NCBI RefSeq assembly: GCF_014358015.1
Contig: NZ_JACONV010000018.1
Location: 1-64,000 of the forward strand
Direction of reading: 5' to 3'
Origin: Pseudomonas triticifolii
GTDB lineage: Bacteria > Pseudomonadota > Gammaproteobacteria > Pseudomonadales > Pseudomonadaceae
Length of the DNA: 64,000 nt
Shown: in pieces, positions 36,649 to 45,669 of the stretch
Layout: the number at the start of each line of letters is the position of its first letter
How positions within the stretch are numbered: the stretch's first letter is position 1
Notes under the pieces: model-generated
The model's database searches: none
Seen by the model: the letters and a program-made list of their open reading frames with translations, nothing else
What the model was told of the DNA's origin: nothing
Position numbers and translations under genes: made by a program

Positions 36649-37166
36649 TTCCCGGCTACCTGCTTTCCAGCCCGTTAGGCGACATTGCCCTGCGCGCCGA
36701 GGATGATGCGCTGACCGGCGTTTACTTCATCGGCCAGAAGCATTATCCCGGTCTGGTGATGATGCCCGATGACCAGCACGTGCCCAGAGTGGTGCGGCGT
36801 GCGCAGGAACAACTGACCGAATTCTTTCGCGGCGAGCGTCGGGTGTTCGATGTGCCGCTGCGCATGCGCGGCACGCCGTTTCAGGAGCAGGTCTGGGCAG
36901 AACTGGCGCGCATTCCTTACGGCGAGATGATTTCCTACGGAGCGATGGCGAGGAAGATGGGCCTGAGCCCCGGTCATTCGCGGGCCGTGGGAACGGCCAA
37001 CGGCAAGAACCCGATCTCCATCATCGTGCCGTGCCATCGGGTCATCGGCGCGGGCGGCGACCTGACAGGCTATGCCGGTGGCGTCGACCGCAAGCGCGCA
37101 CTGCTGGCGCTGGAGAACGCCACCGGTATGCCGGATTTCGAGTTCAAACTGGTGGGGCAGGCTTGA
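36645..37166 (+). CDS. ogt: Methylated-DNA-protein-cysteine methyltransferase
   Basis: The 173-residue suicide repair protein has the active-site PCHRVIG (Cys130) and the helix-turn-helix stretch with RIPYGEMISYG. It transfers methyl groups from O6-methylguanine to its own cysteine. The start overlaps the alkA stop by four bases, making a two-gene alkylation-repair operon that the upstream Ada/AraC part may control. Confidence 0.96.
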   Translation: MIPGYLLSSPLGDIALRAEDDALTGVYFIGQKHYPGLVMMPDDQHVPRVVRRAQEQLTEFFRGERRVFDVPLRMRGTPFQEQVWAELARIPYGEMISYGAMARKMGLSPGHSRAVGTANGKNPISIIVPCHRVIGAGGDLTGYAGGVDRKRALLALENATGMPDFEFKLVGQA

Positions 37167-37215
37167 ACGTCGGCCTCATAAAACGACGGATGACTGACTG
37201 AAGAAAAGTTGTTTG

Positions 37216-37300
37216 TGGGAGGCGGCTTGCCGACGAGATGTTTTAACAGGCGCCATGTCAGTGACTGAAATGACGCCATCGCCGGCAAGTTGCCTTCCAC
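37216..37300. repeat. Inverted REP pair between ogt and thiE
   Basis: REP copies at 37216-37237 and, reversed, at 37279-37300 share the GTGGGAGGCGGCTTGCCG core and its complement, with one copy slightly degenerate (TTGCCTTCCAC). Between them AGGCGCCATGTCA and TGACGCCAT form a weaker palindrome. They lie between convergent genes. Confidence 0.8.
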
Positions 37301-37330
37301 ATTAAGGTGAACAGCGAGACAGTGCTTCGC

Positions 37331-37960
37331 TCAGCGCTCGCTGGCCAGCAGCGTTGTAAATGCCTTGGCCCGGCGGGTGACTTCCTGGGTGGTTTCGGCG
37401 CCGAACAGGCCGTGCACGACGGCCAGCAGGTCGGCGCCATGCTCGACCAGTTGCGGGGCGTTTTCCAGGGTGATGCCGCCGATGACCGCGATAGGCAGGT
37501 GCACCTTGGCGCGGACCTGAGCGATCAGGTCCAGCGGCACGGCAGGTGCGTTGGGCTTGGTCTGCGAATTGAAGAATCGGCCGAATGCCACATACGTCGC
37601 ACCGTCTGCCTTGGCGCGCTCGGCCAGTTCCAGCTTGCCGTGGCAGGTCGCGCCGACAATCGCCTTGTGCCCCAGCAAGGCACGCGCGTCCGGCAGCGAG
37701 CCGTCGGTCTGCCCCAGGTGCACGCCGACGCCCAGGCGCGCAGCCAGTTCGGCATCGTCATTGATGATCAGTCGGGTCTTGTAGCGCTCACACAGTTTGA
37801 GCAGTTCGGTGGCCTCGCGCAGGCGGCGCGATTCGTCTTCGGTCTTGTCCCGGTATTGCAACAGGGTGACGCCGCCGTCGAGCGCGGCTTCGACGTAGGA
37901 CAGGAATCTGCCGGTCAACAGTTGGCTGTCGGTAATGGCATAAAGGCCACGTAGTTTCAT
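37331..37960 (-). CDS. thiE: Thiamine-phosphate synthase
   Basis: The 209-residue TIM-barrel enzyme joins HMP-PP and thiazole phosphate. Visible motifs are VTLLQYRDKTEDE (near 35), TRLIINDDAELAARLGVGVHLGQ (near 66), GATCHGKLELAERAKADGATYVAFG and the phosphate-binding IAVIGGITLENA (near 163). The start MKLRGLYAITD is used. thiD lies just upstream on the same strand, 23 bases apart, so the two form an operon. Confidence 0.96.
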   Translation of the reverse strand: MKLRGLYAITDSQLLTGRFLSYVEAALDGGVTLLQYRDKTEDESRRLREATELLKLCERYKTRLIINDDAELAARLGVGVHLGQTDGSLPDARALLGHKAIVGATCHGKLELAERAKADGATYVAFGRFFNSQTKPNAPAVPLDLIAQVRAKVHLPIAVIGGITLENAPQLVEHGADLLAVVHGLFGAETTQEVTRRAKAFTTLLASER

Positions 37961-37983
37961 GAATCGAGCCTCATGGCAGAGCG

Positions 37984-38781
37984 TTACGAGCAAAAATCCA
38001 GCGGCAGACGACGCGGGACGAACTGCCCCTTGCCCAACTGCTCGGCGTCGCGCAACGTGCGCCAGGTGTAATCCAGCGCTGAGCGAACGGCACTGACCGT
38101 TTCTTCGCCTTGGGCCAGGCGTCCCGCCAATGCGCTGGCCAGCGTGCAGCCGGAACCATGGTAGCTACCCGGCAGTCGCTCGCAGATAAAGGTATGGGTC
38201 TGACCGCCGCGAACGTACAAACGATTATGGATCTGCTGTTCATCACCGTGGCCGCCGGTGATCAGCAGGTGCTCGCAGTAAGGCAGCAGCTTTTCAGCGC
38301 ACTCGTCCGCTGTGCCTTCGGGTAGTTCCGCGAGGATGCGGGCTTCCGGCAAATTGGGCGTGGCGATCGTCGACAAGGGCAGCAATTGTTCGCGCATGGC
38401 ATAGCCGACTTCGTCCTTGCCCAGCCGTCCGCCGCCGCCCGCCCGCAACACCGGGTCGCAGACCATCGGCAGATGCGGGTTGGCCTGTAGCAGTTCGACA
38501 ACGGTGCCGACCATTTCAAGCGAACCGAGCATGCCCAGCTTCACAGCGGCTACGCTCGAATCATTCAGAACGGCATGGGCCTGGGCCAGCACCCAGTCGC
38601 GGTCCAGCACACGAAAATCACTGACGTTGACGGTGTCTTGCACCGTCAGGGCCGTGATGACGGGAGCGGCGTGGCAGCCCTGAGCGAGCAGGGCTTCTAT
38701 ATCGGCCTGCATGCCGGCACCGCCACTAGGGTCGTGGCCGGAGAGGCAGAGGACAACGGGGCGGGAGCTATAGATATTCAT
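37984..38781 (-). CDS. thiD: Hydroxymethylpyrimidine/phosphomethylpyrimidine kinase
   Basis: The 265-residue ribokinase-fold enzyme phosphorylates HMP and HMP-P. It has LSGHDPSGGAGMQADIEAL at the N-terminus and VVCDPVLRAGGGGRL-type sequence near 108. The anion-hole motif with catalytic Asp is ERLPGSYHGSGCTLASALA near 210; the usual Thr of GTGC is Ser here (HGSGC), which is a common variant. The longer frame to 38931 is rejected. No TPP riboswitch was recognised upstream. Confidence 0.95.
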   Translation of the reverse strand: MNIYSSRPVVLCLSGHDPSGGAGMQADIEALLAQGCHAAPVITALTVQDTVNVSDFRVLDRDWVLAQAHAVLNDSSVAAVKLGMLGSLEMVGTVVELLQANPHLPMVCDPVLRAGGGGRLGKDEVGYAMREQLLPLSTIATPNLPEARILAELPEGTADECAEKLLPYCEHLLITGGHGDEQQIHNRLYVRGGQTHTFICERLPGSYHGSGCTLASALAGRLAQGEETVSAVRSALDYTWRTLRDAEQLGKGQFVPRRLPLDFCS

Positions 38782-39190
38782 GGTGCGCGAGCTTATCACT
38801 AAACCTTTCCCGGGCCGCTTGTCGGTGACGTTTTTCTTGCCTGTCCGACACCGCTGCCGGTCATCGGTGCCTGGCTCGGTCCGAAAAGTGACTGCGCTTG
38901 GTGATGCTGCGCTTCGTACCGAGCCTGACATTCAGTGAGGAAAATATTCATGTTTGCTCCGCAAGGGCCGAGATAGAGCTATTACTCTGATTTTTAAAGC
39001 CATAGAGCCTTAGCGCCATAAGCGGCTATGCTTCAATGTTCTGACAGAGTGCCGTCAATCGGGTAGCCGCTGTCGGAAAGCGGTCATACGTAATTGCCTG
39101 TCTGGGTTCATCAGCCTGTTTCAAGGATAGATATTGCAGGGCGTCGCCATCAACGGATGGAGTGACCGCGACGACCACCTTGGGGCTTCA
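38782..39190. other. Divergent intergenic region between thiD and the ladS-like gene
   Basis: This region of 409 bases must hold promoters for both directions. I saw no THI-box-like conserved core, no strong hairpin with T run and no perfect sigma-70 pair. It looks like ordinary control DNA. Confidence 0.4.
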
Positions 39191-41185
39191 ATGCGCTATT
39201 TGCTGATAATGCTGGCTGTCTGGCTACCGTTGCTGGCTCATGCTGTCGAATTCGACGAGAACACCCGGTTACTTCCGTTGGGCCGCATGATCCAGGTGTT
39301 CGAGGACCCGACCGGCAAAGCGACCATCGAAGACGTGCGCTCCGAGGCGGGCGCTCAGGCGTTTCGTCCCGTTGATACGGGCACGTTCAATGCCGGTTAC
39401 TCGTCCGCGGTTTTCTGGTTGAAAGTTGATCTGCTGTATCGCCCGCGTGATGCTGGTCAGCACACCGACTGGCTGCTGGAACTGGCCTATCCGCCGATGG
39501 ATTACATTGATTTTTACGGCCCGGATGCTGCTGGCACCCTGAGGCTGCTGGCACAGACCGGTGACATGCTGCCGTTCGCCAGTCGTCCCTTCAAACAGAA
39601 CAATTATATCTTTCAGCTGGATCTGGCTCCCGGGCAGATCCACACCGTCTACCTGCGTATCCATAGCGCCGGGTCGGTACAGGCACCGCTCAACCTGTGG
39701 TCAACCCATGCTTATCTGGAGGCTCAGCCCGCCCGGATCTATGCGTTCGGTCTGATATACGGCGTGCTGTTGGGAATGCTGGTCTACAACCTGTTCATTT
39801 TCATCAGTGTTCGCGAGCCGGAGTATCTGTATTACATCCTCTATGTGGCGTCGTTTGGCTTGTACCAGATGTCGATCAATGGGGTCGCCATCGAGTACTT
39901 GTGGCCCGACAGCCCGTGGTGGGCCAACGCCTCGACGCCTTTCCTGATGGCGATGGCGACGCTGTTCGCCTGTCAGTTCTCCCGCAGTTTTCTGGGAACC
40001 CGCCGCCTTGCCAACTGGGTAGACCGGCTCTTGCTGGGCATGATCGGCGTCGCCGCCGTGGTCATGTGCATGGCGCTGTTCGTGGGCTATGGGCCTGCAT
40101 TGCGTGCGGCGACCTATCTGGTGCTGGCGGGCTCCTTGACGATTTATCTGGCGGGCATCGTTGCCGTCGTAAGCGGCGAGCGCGTCGGTCGTTATTTCGT
40201 GATCGCCTGGTCGGTCTTTCTGGTGGGCGGGCTGATTTTCAGCCTGATGCTATTGGGGCAGTTGCCCACTACGTTCCTGACCATGTATGCCTGCCACATC
40301 GGCACCGTGCTGGAAATGGCGCTGCTGTCGATGGCGCTGGCCGACCGAATCAACCACACCCGGCGAGAACAGGAAAAAACCTTGCTGGCGGCCGGCAGTG
40401 ATTTGGAATACCTGAACCTGCAACTGGCTACCAGTAACCGGCTAAAGGACGAGTTTCTGGCCACGCTTACCCATGAACTGCGCACGCCCATGAACGGCGT
40501 GATCGGCTCGCTTGAGCTGATGCAGACCATGAGTCTGGGCGAGGAGCTGGAGATGTACCAGCAGACCGCCGCCAGCTCTGCGCAGGACATGATGCGCATG
40601 ATCAACGGCATTCTGACTCTGACCGAACTGCACGCAGGTGTGCTGTATGCCCAATGCGAAAGCTTCGATGTACCTGACCTGTTGGAACACGTGCGTGTGC
40701 GTTTCAGTGGTCCCGCCTGCGCCAAGGGCCTACGGCTGAACCTGGAACTTGATGAAACGCTGCCTGTTACGGTGCGTGGTGATGTCCACAAGCTTTACCA
40801 GTGCGTCGAGTGCCTGGTGGACAACGCGCTCAAATTCACCCGCGAGGGTACGATCAAGGTACGTATCAGCGGCCAGCCGCAAGACGCCGATCACTTGCGC
40901 TTACGGGTCGAGGTGATGGACACCGGCATCGGTTTCAGCCACCTGGAAGAGGCCAACCTCTACAAACATTTCTTTCAGCTCGATGGTTCGATGACAAGGC
41001 AGTACGGCGGCTTGGGCATTGGTCTGGCCATCTGTCGCAAACTGGTCGAGTTGCAGGGCGGCGAGCTGAGCCACCATTCCGAGCCAGGCAAGGGCAGTTG
41101 CTTCACCTTGAACCTGCCCATGCTGACGGACATTGCGGGAGCGGTGCGCAAAACCCCCGAACTGAAAGCCCATTGGGGTATTTGA
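39191..41185 (+). CDS. ladS: LadS-type 7TMR-DISM sensor histidine kinase without receiver domain
   Basis: The 664-residue protein has a signal peptide (ending LLAHAVEF) and a periplasmic 7TMR-DISMED2 domain (about 22-165). A seven-helix 7TMR-DISM membrane domain follows (about 180-390). The HisKA helix pair has phospho-acceptor His428 in LTHELRTPMNG, and the HATPase_c domain has the N box around Asn545, MDTGIGF and YGGLGIGLAIC. Position beside thiD-thiE-hemL matches P. aeruginosa ladS (PA3974), which tunes the Gac/Rsm pathway. P. aeruginosa LadS is longer and ends in a receiver domain; this protein stops about 25 residues after the kinase core. Confidence 0.9.
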   Translation: MRYLLIMLAVWLPLLAHAVEFDENTRLLPLGRMIQVFEDPTGKATIEDVRSEAGAQAFRPVDTGTFNAGYSSAVFWLKVDLLYRPRDAGQHTDWLLELAYPPMDYIDFYGPDAAGTLRLLAQTGDMLPFASRPFKQNNYIFQLDLAPGQIHTVYLRIHSAGSVQAPLNLWSTHAYLEAQPARIYAFGLIYGVLLGMLVYNLFIFISVREPEYLYYILYVASFGLYQMSINGVAIEYLWPDSPWWANASTPFLMAMATLFACQFSRSFLGTRRLANWVDRLLLGMIGVAAVVMCMALFVGYGPALRAATYLVLAGSLTIYLAGIVAVVSGERVGRYFVIAWSVFLVGGLIFSLMLLGQLPTTFLTMYACHIGTVLEMALLSMALADRINHTRREQEKTLLAAGSDLEYLNLQLATSNRLKDEFLATLTHELRTPMNGVIGSLELMQTMSLGEELEMYQQTAASSAQDMMRMINGILTLTELHAGVLYAQCESFDVPDLLEHVRVRFSGPACAKGLRLNLELDETLPVTVRGDVHKLYQCVECLVDNALKFTREGTIKVRISGQPQDADHLRLRVEVMDTGIGFSHLEEANLYKHFFQLDGSMTRQYGGLGIGLAICRKLVELQGGELSHHSEPGKGSCFTLNLPMLTDIAGAVRKTPELKAHWGI

Positions 41186-41302
41186 GCCCATCAATGCAGG
41201 GCAAAAGCGCCGGTCATTAGGCGCGTACGGCACTTTTTAAACGCGAAGGCTTGAGCGCATGATTCACCACTGCTTATGAAACGCGCAGGGAGGACATGGC
41301 TC

Positions 41303-42952
41303 ATGAACCTGAATCAATTCGCCGAAACCCACGAAGTCACCAATCAGCCGCCGCCACTCGACGGGGCTAATCTGTATCGCATCGATTTGCCCTTGCAGGA
41401 GTGGAGCAAGCGCTACGAGGCAGGATGGGCCGAGTCGCGCATCGATGCCTACGGCGCGCTGGCCGGCGGGCCGCTGATGGAGGCTGGATTTCTGGCCAAT
41501 CAGAACAAGCCGGTGTTCGCCAGCCATGACCGTTACGGGCACCGCATCGACCTGATCGAATTCCACCCTGCCTGGCATCAGTTGATGGCCACTGCCATCG
41601 AGCATGGCATCCCGTCGCTGCCCTGGACCGATCCGCAGCCCGGCGCGCACGTTGCACGAGCGGCCATGACCTACCTGCATACCCAGGCCGAGCCCGGCAG
41701 TGGCTGCCCGTTGACCATGACCTTCGCCAGCGTTCCGGCCTTGCGCCTGCAGCCGGAGCTGGCCGAGGTCTGGCTGCCCAAGGTGCTTTCTACCCGGTAC
41801 GACTCGCGCAACATCGGCATTGCACACAAGACCGGTGCCACCATTGGTATGGCCATGACCGAGAAGCAGGGCGGTACCGATGTGCGCAGCAATACCACGC
41901 GCGCCTGGCCGGTCGGCGCAGGCGGACCGGGGCAGGCGTACGAACTGGTCGGGCATAAATGGTTCTGCTCAGCGCCGATGTGCGATGCGTTCCTCACGCT
42001 GGCGCAGACCGACAAGGGGCTGAGCTGCTTTCTGCTGCCGCGCCATCGGCCAGACAACACACGCAACGCGTTCTATATCCAGCGCCTGAAAAACAAATTG
42101 GGCAACTGGTCCAACGCCTCCAGTGAAGTCGAGTTTCGTGGCGCGCTGGCCTGGATGATCGGCGAAGAAGGGCGCGGTGTGGCGACCATCATCGAAATGG
42201 TCGGCATGACCCGCTTCGACTGCATGATCGGTTCCAGCGCGTTGATGCGCCAGGCGCTGACCCAGGCCACCCATCACTGCGCACACCGCTCGGTGAGTGG
42301 TCGTCTGCTGGTCGATCAGCCGTTGATGCAAAACGTGTTGGCCGATCTGGCGCTGGAAAGCGAAGCCGCGCTGGCGCTGACGCTGCGCATGGGCCGTGCG
42401 CTGGACCATCTGGATGACGCCCATGAAGCACGCTTCGTCCGTCTGGTGACGGCAGTGGGCAAGTACTGGATCTGCAAACGCGCCCCGGCAATGATCAACG
42501 AAGCCGCCGAGTGCCTGGGCGGTGCGGGCTATGTCGAGGACAGCATCCTGCCGCGTCTTTACCGCGAAGCGCCGGTCAACTCGACGTGGGAAGGCTCGGG
42601 CAACGTGCAATGCCTCGACGTGTTGAGGGCGTTGTCCAAGGAGCCGGGCGTGCTCGATGCGTTATTCGATGAACTGGGTGACGGCCATGGCGACCGGCGT
42701 CTGGCCGCACACATCGCCACCTTGAAAGACGCCTTTACGGACTTGAGTGACATCCAGTACCGCGCGCGGCAACTGACTGAGGACATCGCAATCGCGCTTC
42801 AGGCCAAGCTGTTGCTGGAAGCTGGCAATGCAGTCGTCAGCGACGGCTTCATCGCCGGTCGAATAGCCACTGGCGGGCGAGTATATGGCGCATTGCCGCG
42901 AGGCGTTGATGTCGAAACATTGGTGGCCAGAGCGTCGCCGCAGGTGGCATGA
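41303..42952 (+). CDS. aidB: AidB-like acyl-CoA dehydrogenase family protein
   Basis: The 549-residue flavoprotein matches AidB along its length. It has the short N-terminal region (THEVTNQPPPLDGANLY), VRFHPAW-like DLIEFHPAWHQLM, MTEKQGGTDVRSNTTRA (FAD and substrate loop), GHKWFCSAPMCDAF, and the C-terminal LYREAPVNSTWEGSGNVQCLDVLR. AidB binds DNA and FAD and is induced by alkylation in E. coli. It is catalytically weak on acyl-CoA, and its protective role is debated. The start at 41303 has AGGACATGGCTC upstream; an earlier ATG (41276) is possible. It is near but not in the alkA-ogt operon. Confidence 0.92.
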   Translation: MNLNQFAETHEVTNQPPPLDGANLYRIDLPLQEWSKRYEAGWAESRIDAYGALAGGPLMEAGFLANQNKPVFASHDRYGHRIDLIEFHPAWHQLMATAIEHGIPSLPWTDPQPGAHVARAAMTYLHTQAEPGSGCPLTMTFASVPALRLQPELAEVWLPKVLSTRYDSRNIGIAHKTGATIGMAMTEKQGGTDVRSNTTRAWPVGAGGPGQAYELVGHKWFCSAPMCDAFLTLAQTDKGLSCFLLPRHRPDNTRNAFYIQRLKNKLGNWSNASSEVEFRGALAWMIGEEGRGVATIIEMVGMTRFDCMIGSSALMRQALTQATHHCAHRSVSGRLLVDQPLMQNVLADLALESEAALALTLRMGRALDHLDDAHEARFVRLVTAVGKYWICKRAPAMINEAAECLGGAGYVEDSILPRLYREAPVNSTWEGSGNVQCLDVLRALSKEPGVLDALFDELGDGHGDRRLAAHIATLKDAFTDLSDIQYRARQLTEDIAIALQAKLLLEAGNAVVSDGFIAGRIATGGRVYGALPRGVDVETLVARASPQVA

Positions 42953-43004
42953 GCACGCGAACCCGTTACGATGCAGGTCTGCAAGTTCAGACAGGACATG
43001 AAAC

Positions 43005-44468
43005 GTGACCCAAGCCTTTGTTGTTGTAGACACTGCCGAGCAAGCGGTTGAGCGGCTCGCTGAACTGCACGAGCGTGCAACCAGCGCTCTGAGCCAGGCG
43101 CTCAAGCGGTACCTGAAAGACCGCGTCGAACCCAGCGCCGAAGAACGAGCGCAGTTCCGCTACCCCGAATTGCGCTTGAACTATGAGTGCCACGGCGAAG
43201 TGCCGCTTACCACGCGCGCCTACGCCAAGGTCCAGCTGCCGGGCACTTATAGCGTAACCGTCACGCAGCCCAAGGCGTTTCGCAAATACTTGCTGGAACA
43301 ACTCGGCCCGCTGATGAACGATTTTACCGTGACGGTCGAAGTCGGCATGAGCGAGCAGAACATCCCTTATCCGTACGTGGTGGAGCAGGGTGACGAGTTG
43401 GCCGGCTCCGGTGTGACCGCTGCTGCACTGGCGCGGGTTTTCCCCAGCACCGACCTGTCGGCGGCGACCGATGGCATTGCGGACGGCCTGTACGACTGGG
43501 CCAACGTCGACCCGCTGCCACTGGCGCTGTTCGACGCCGCCCGTGTGGATTTCTCGCTGCGCCGTCTGGTGCATTACACCGGCAGCGACTGGCGTCATGT
43601 GCAGCCCTGGATCCTGCTGACCAACTACCACCGCTATGTCGACCAGTTCATCCTGCATGGCCTGGAAAAACTGCGTGAAGATCCGCGCTTCGTGCGCATG
43701 GTTCTGCCGGGCAACGTGGTGGTCGACAAGAGCATGAGCCAGGATGAAGCGCAGGCCATCGTTGCCAGCGTGGTCTGGCACCGTTACCAGATGCCGGCCT
43801 ACCACCTGATCGCAGAAGACGGCCATGGCGTGACCCTGGTCAACATTGGCGTCGGCCCGTCCAACGCGAAGAACATCACCGATCACCTGGCGGTATTGCG
43901 CCCGCATTGCTGGCTGATGATCGGTCACTGTGGTGGTCTGCGTCAGTCGCAGACCATCGGCGATTACGTGCTGGCCCACGCCTACATGCGCCGCGACGGG
44001 ATTCTGGACCGCGTGCTGCCGCCACACATCCCGATTCCGGCACTGGCCGAAGTGCAATTGGCCCTGCAGGAATCGGCGGCGCAGATCACCGGCGAGCGTG
44101 GCGAAGAACTCAAGAAGCGCCTGCGCACCGGCACCGTGCTGACCTACGACGACCGTAACTGGGAATTGCGCTGGGCTCAGGAGCGTCCGCTGATCAACCT
44201 GTCCCGCGCCGTGGCCGTGGATATGGAAAGCGGCACCATCGCCGCCCAGGGTTATCGCCTGCGCGTGCCTTACGGTACGTTGCTGTGCGTTTCCGACAAG
44301 CCGTTGCACAGTGAAATCAAGCTGCCAGGTTCGGCCAACGCCTTCTACGAGCGCGCTGTCAGCCAGCATCTGAAGATCGGCATCGCAGCGCTGGATCTGC
44401 TGCGCACCGAACTGAATTCGCTGCACTCACGCAAACTGCGCAGCTTCGACGAGCCGCCTTTCCGCTGA
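43005..44468 (+). CDS. amn: AMP nucleosidase
   Basis: The 487-residue enzyme splits AMP into adenine and ribose-5-phosphate. The N-terminal Amn domain (about 15-170) and the C-terminal phosphorylase-fold domain are both complete. The latter has LVNIGVGPSNAKNITDHLAVL, CWLMIGHCGGLR, and VAVDMESGTIAAQGYRLRVPYGTLL with the catalytic region near 407. The start is a GTG (GTGACCCAAGCC). A terminator follows. Confidence 0.97.
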   Translation: MTQAFVVVDTAEQAVERLAELHERATSALSQALKRYLKDRVEPSAEERAQFRYPELRLNYECHGEVPLTTRAYAKVQLPGTYSVTVTQPKAFRKYLLEQLGPLMNDFTVTVEVGMSEQNIPYPYVVEQGDELAGSGVTAAALARVFPSTDLSAATDGIADGLYDWANVDPLPLALFDAARVDFSLRRLVHYTGSDWRHVQPWILLTNYHRYVDQFILHGLEKLREDPRFVRMVLPGNVVVDKSMSQDEAQAIVASVVWHRYQMPAYHLIAEDGHGVTLVNIGVGPSNAKNITDHLAVLRPHCWLMIGHCGGLRQSQTIGDYVLAHAYMRRDGILDRVLPPHIPIPALAEVQLALQESAAQITGERGEELKKRLRTGTVLTYDDRNWELRWAQERPLINLSRAVAVDMESGTIAAQGYRLRVPYGTLLCVSDKPLHSEIKLPGSANAFYERAVSQHLKIGIAALDLLRTELNSLHSRKLRSFDEPPFR

Positions 44469-44489
44469 TTGCAGTTGGTATTTGCACAG

Positions 44490-44517
44490 AGGGCCACTAA
44501 AGTGGCCCTTTCTGTTT
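44490..44517 (+). terminator. Rho-independent terminator after amn
   Basis: AGGGCCACT and AGTGGCCCT-type arms (44490-44498 with 44501-44509) form a tight stem with a two-base loop, followed by TTTCTGTTTT. It lies only 18 bases before the rluE ATG, so rluE must be transcribed by read-through or from a promoter overlapping it. Confidence 0.85.
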
Positions 44518-44534
44518 TCCGACTGCCCATTCCC

Positions 44535-45167
44535 ATGTCCCGCATCCAGCGTCCCGCGCCCCGCCGTACTCAAACCAGCCCGACAGGTGCCCCCAGGCGC
44601 GTTGCCAAGGCACCGCCCGCCGAGCCGAAACTGATCCTGTTCAACAAGCCGTTCGACGTGCTGACGCAGTTCAACGATGAACAGGGGCGGGCGACGCTCA
44701 AGGATTTCATCAAGATCCCTGGCATCTACCCGGCAGGCCGGCTGGATCGTGACAGCGAAGGCCTGTTGTTGCTGACCAACGACGGGCAGTTGCAGGCGCG
44801 TATTGCCGATCCGAAGCACAAGCTGGCCAAGACGTACTGGGTGCAGGTCGAGGGCGAACCGAGCGAGGAGCAATTGCAGCAACTGCGTGAGGGTGTGCAG
44901 CTCAACGACGGCCCGACCTTGCCCGCCGAAGCCCGGCAGATCGAAGAGCCTGTCCTCTGGCCGCGCAACCCGCCGGTGCGCTTTCGCAAAAGCGTTCCAA
45001 CCCATTGGCTGGAACTGGTGATCAAGGAAGGTCGCAATCGGCAGGTGCGGCGCATGACCGCCGCCGTGGGCCTGCCGACCCTGAGGCTGGTACGTGTCAG
45101 GATCGGCGACTGGACCCTCGAGGGGCTCGATCAGGGGGAATATCGCGAAGTGCCCGCCAGGCTTTAA
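44535..45167 (+). CDS. rluE: 23S rRNA pseudouridine(2457) synthase
   Basis: The 210-residue RsuA/RluE-family enzyme has a basic N-terminal tail. LILFNKPFDVLTQF follows, then the catalytic motif AGRLDRDSEGLLLLTNDG with the nucleophile Asp, and KEGRNRQVRRMTAAVGLPTLRLVRV. There is no S4 domain, which distinguishes RluE from RsuA and RluB. The longer frame starting at 44469 overlaps the terminator and is rejected. Confidence 0.93.
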   Translation: MSRIQRPAPRRTQTSPTGAPRRVAKAPPAEPKLILFNKPFDVLTQFNDEQGRATLKDFIKIPGIYPAGRLDRDSEGLLLLTNDGQLQARIADPKHKLAKTYWVQVEGEPSEEQLQQLREGVQLNDGPTLPAEARQIEEPVLWPRNPPVRFRKSVPTHWLELVIKEGRNRQVRRMTAAVGLPTLRLVRVRIGDWTLEGLDQGEYREVPARL

Positions 45168-45189
45168 GCGTACCGGTCACATCCATTGA

Positions 45190-45669
45190 TCAACTGCGCA
45201 GATGAACCAGTGGCATCTCGGTGCTGGCCAGCACTTGATTGAGCACAAAGCTCGACCGCACGCTGGTCACGCCTTCAATACGCGTCAAATGCCCCAACAG
45301 CAGCTTCTGATAATGGTCCATGTCAGGCACGACGACTTTCAGTTGATAGTCGGCCTCCATCCCGGTGACCAGACTGCATTCCAGTACTTGCGGCAGATTG
45401 CGGATCTGCTGCTCGAAGTTCTCGAAACGCTCCGGCGTGTGACGGTCCATGCCGATCAGCACGTAGGCGGTCAGGTTCAGGCCCAGCTTCTTGCGATCCA
45501 GCAAGGCCACCTGCCGCACGATGTAGCCGTCGTCTTCCAGTTGCTTGACGCGGCGTGAGCAGGGCGAAGGCGACAGACCAATGCGTTCCGCCAGTTCCTG
45601 GTTAGAGATGCGCGCGTCCTTTTGCAATTCGGCCAAAATGCTCAAGTCATATCTGTCGAGCTTGCTCAC
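45190..45669 (-). CDS. Lrp/AsnC-family transcriptional regulator
   Basis: The 159-residue protein has an N-terminal winged HTH (LDRYDLSILAELQKDARISNQELAERIGLSPSPCSRRVKQLE, residues 3-45). A C-terminal RAM/AsnC ligand-binding domain follows, with LNLTAYVLIGMDRH and LECSLVTGMEADYQLKVVV. It is a full-length feast/famine regulator, probably responding to an amino acid; the target is unknown. It is transcribed divergently from the 392-base region before the Gln-rich gene. Confidence 0.93.
   Translation of the reverse strand: MSKLDRYDLSILAELQKDARISNQELAERIGLSPSPCSRRVKQLEDDGYIVRQVALLDRKKLGLNLTAYVLIGMDRHTPERFENFEQQIRNLPQVLECSLVTGMEADYQLKVVVPDMDHYQKLLLGHLTRIEGVTSVRSSFVLNQVLASTEMPLVHLRS

Noticed and set aside
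38782..39190. TPP riboswitch ahead of thiD-thiE
   Set aside because: I searched by eye for the conserved THI-box cores in the leader and did not find them.
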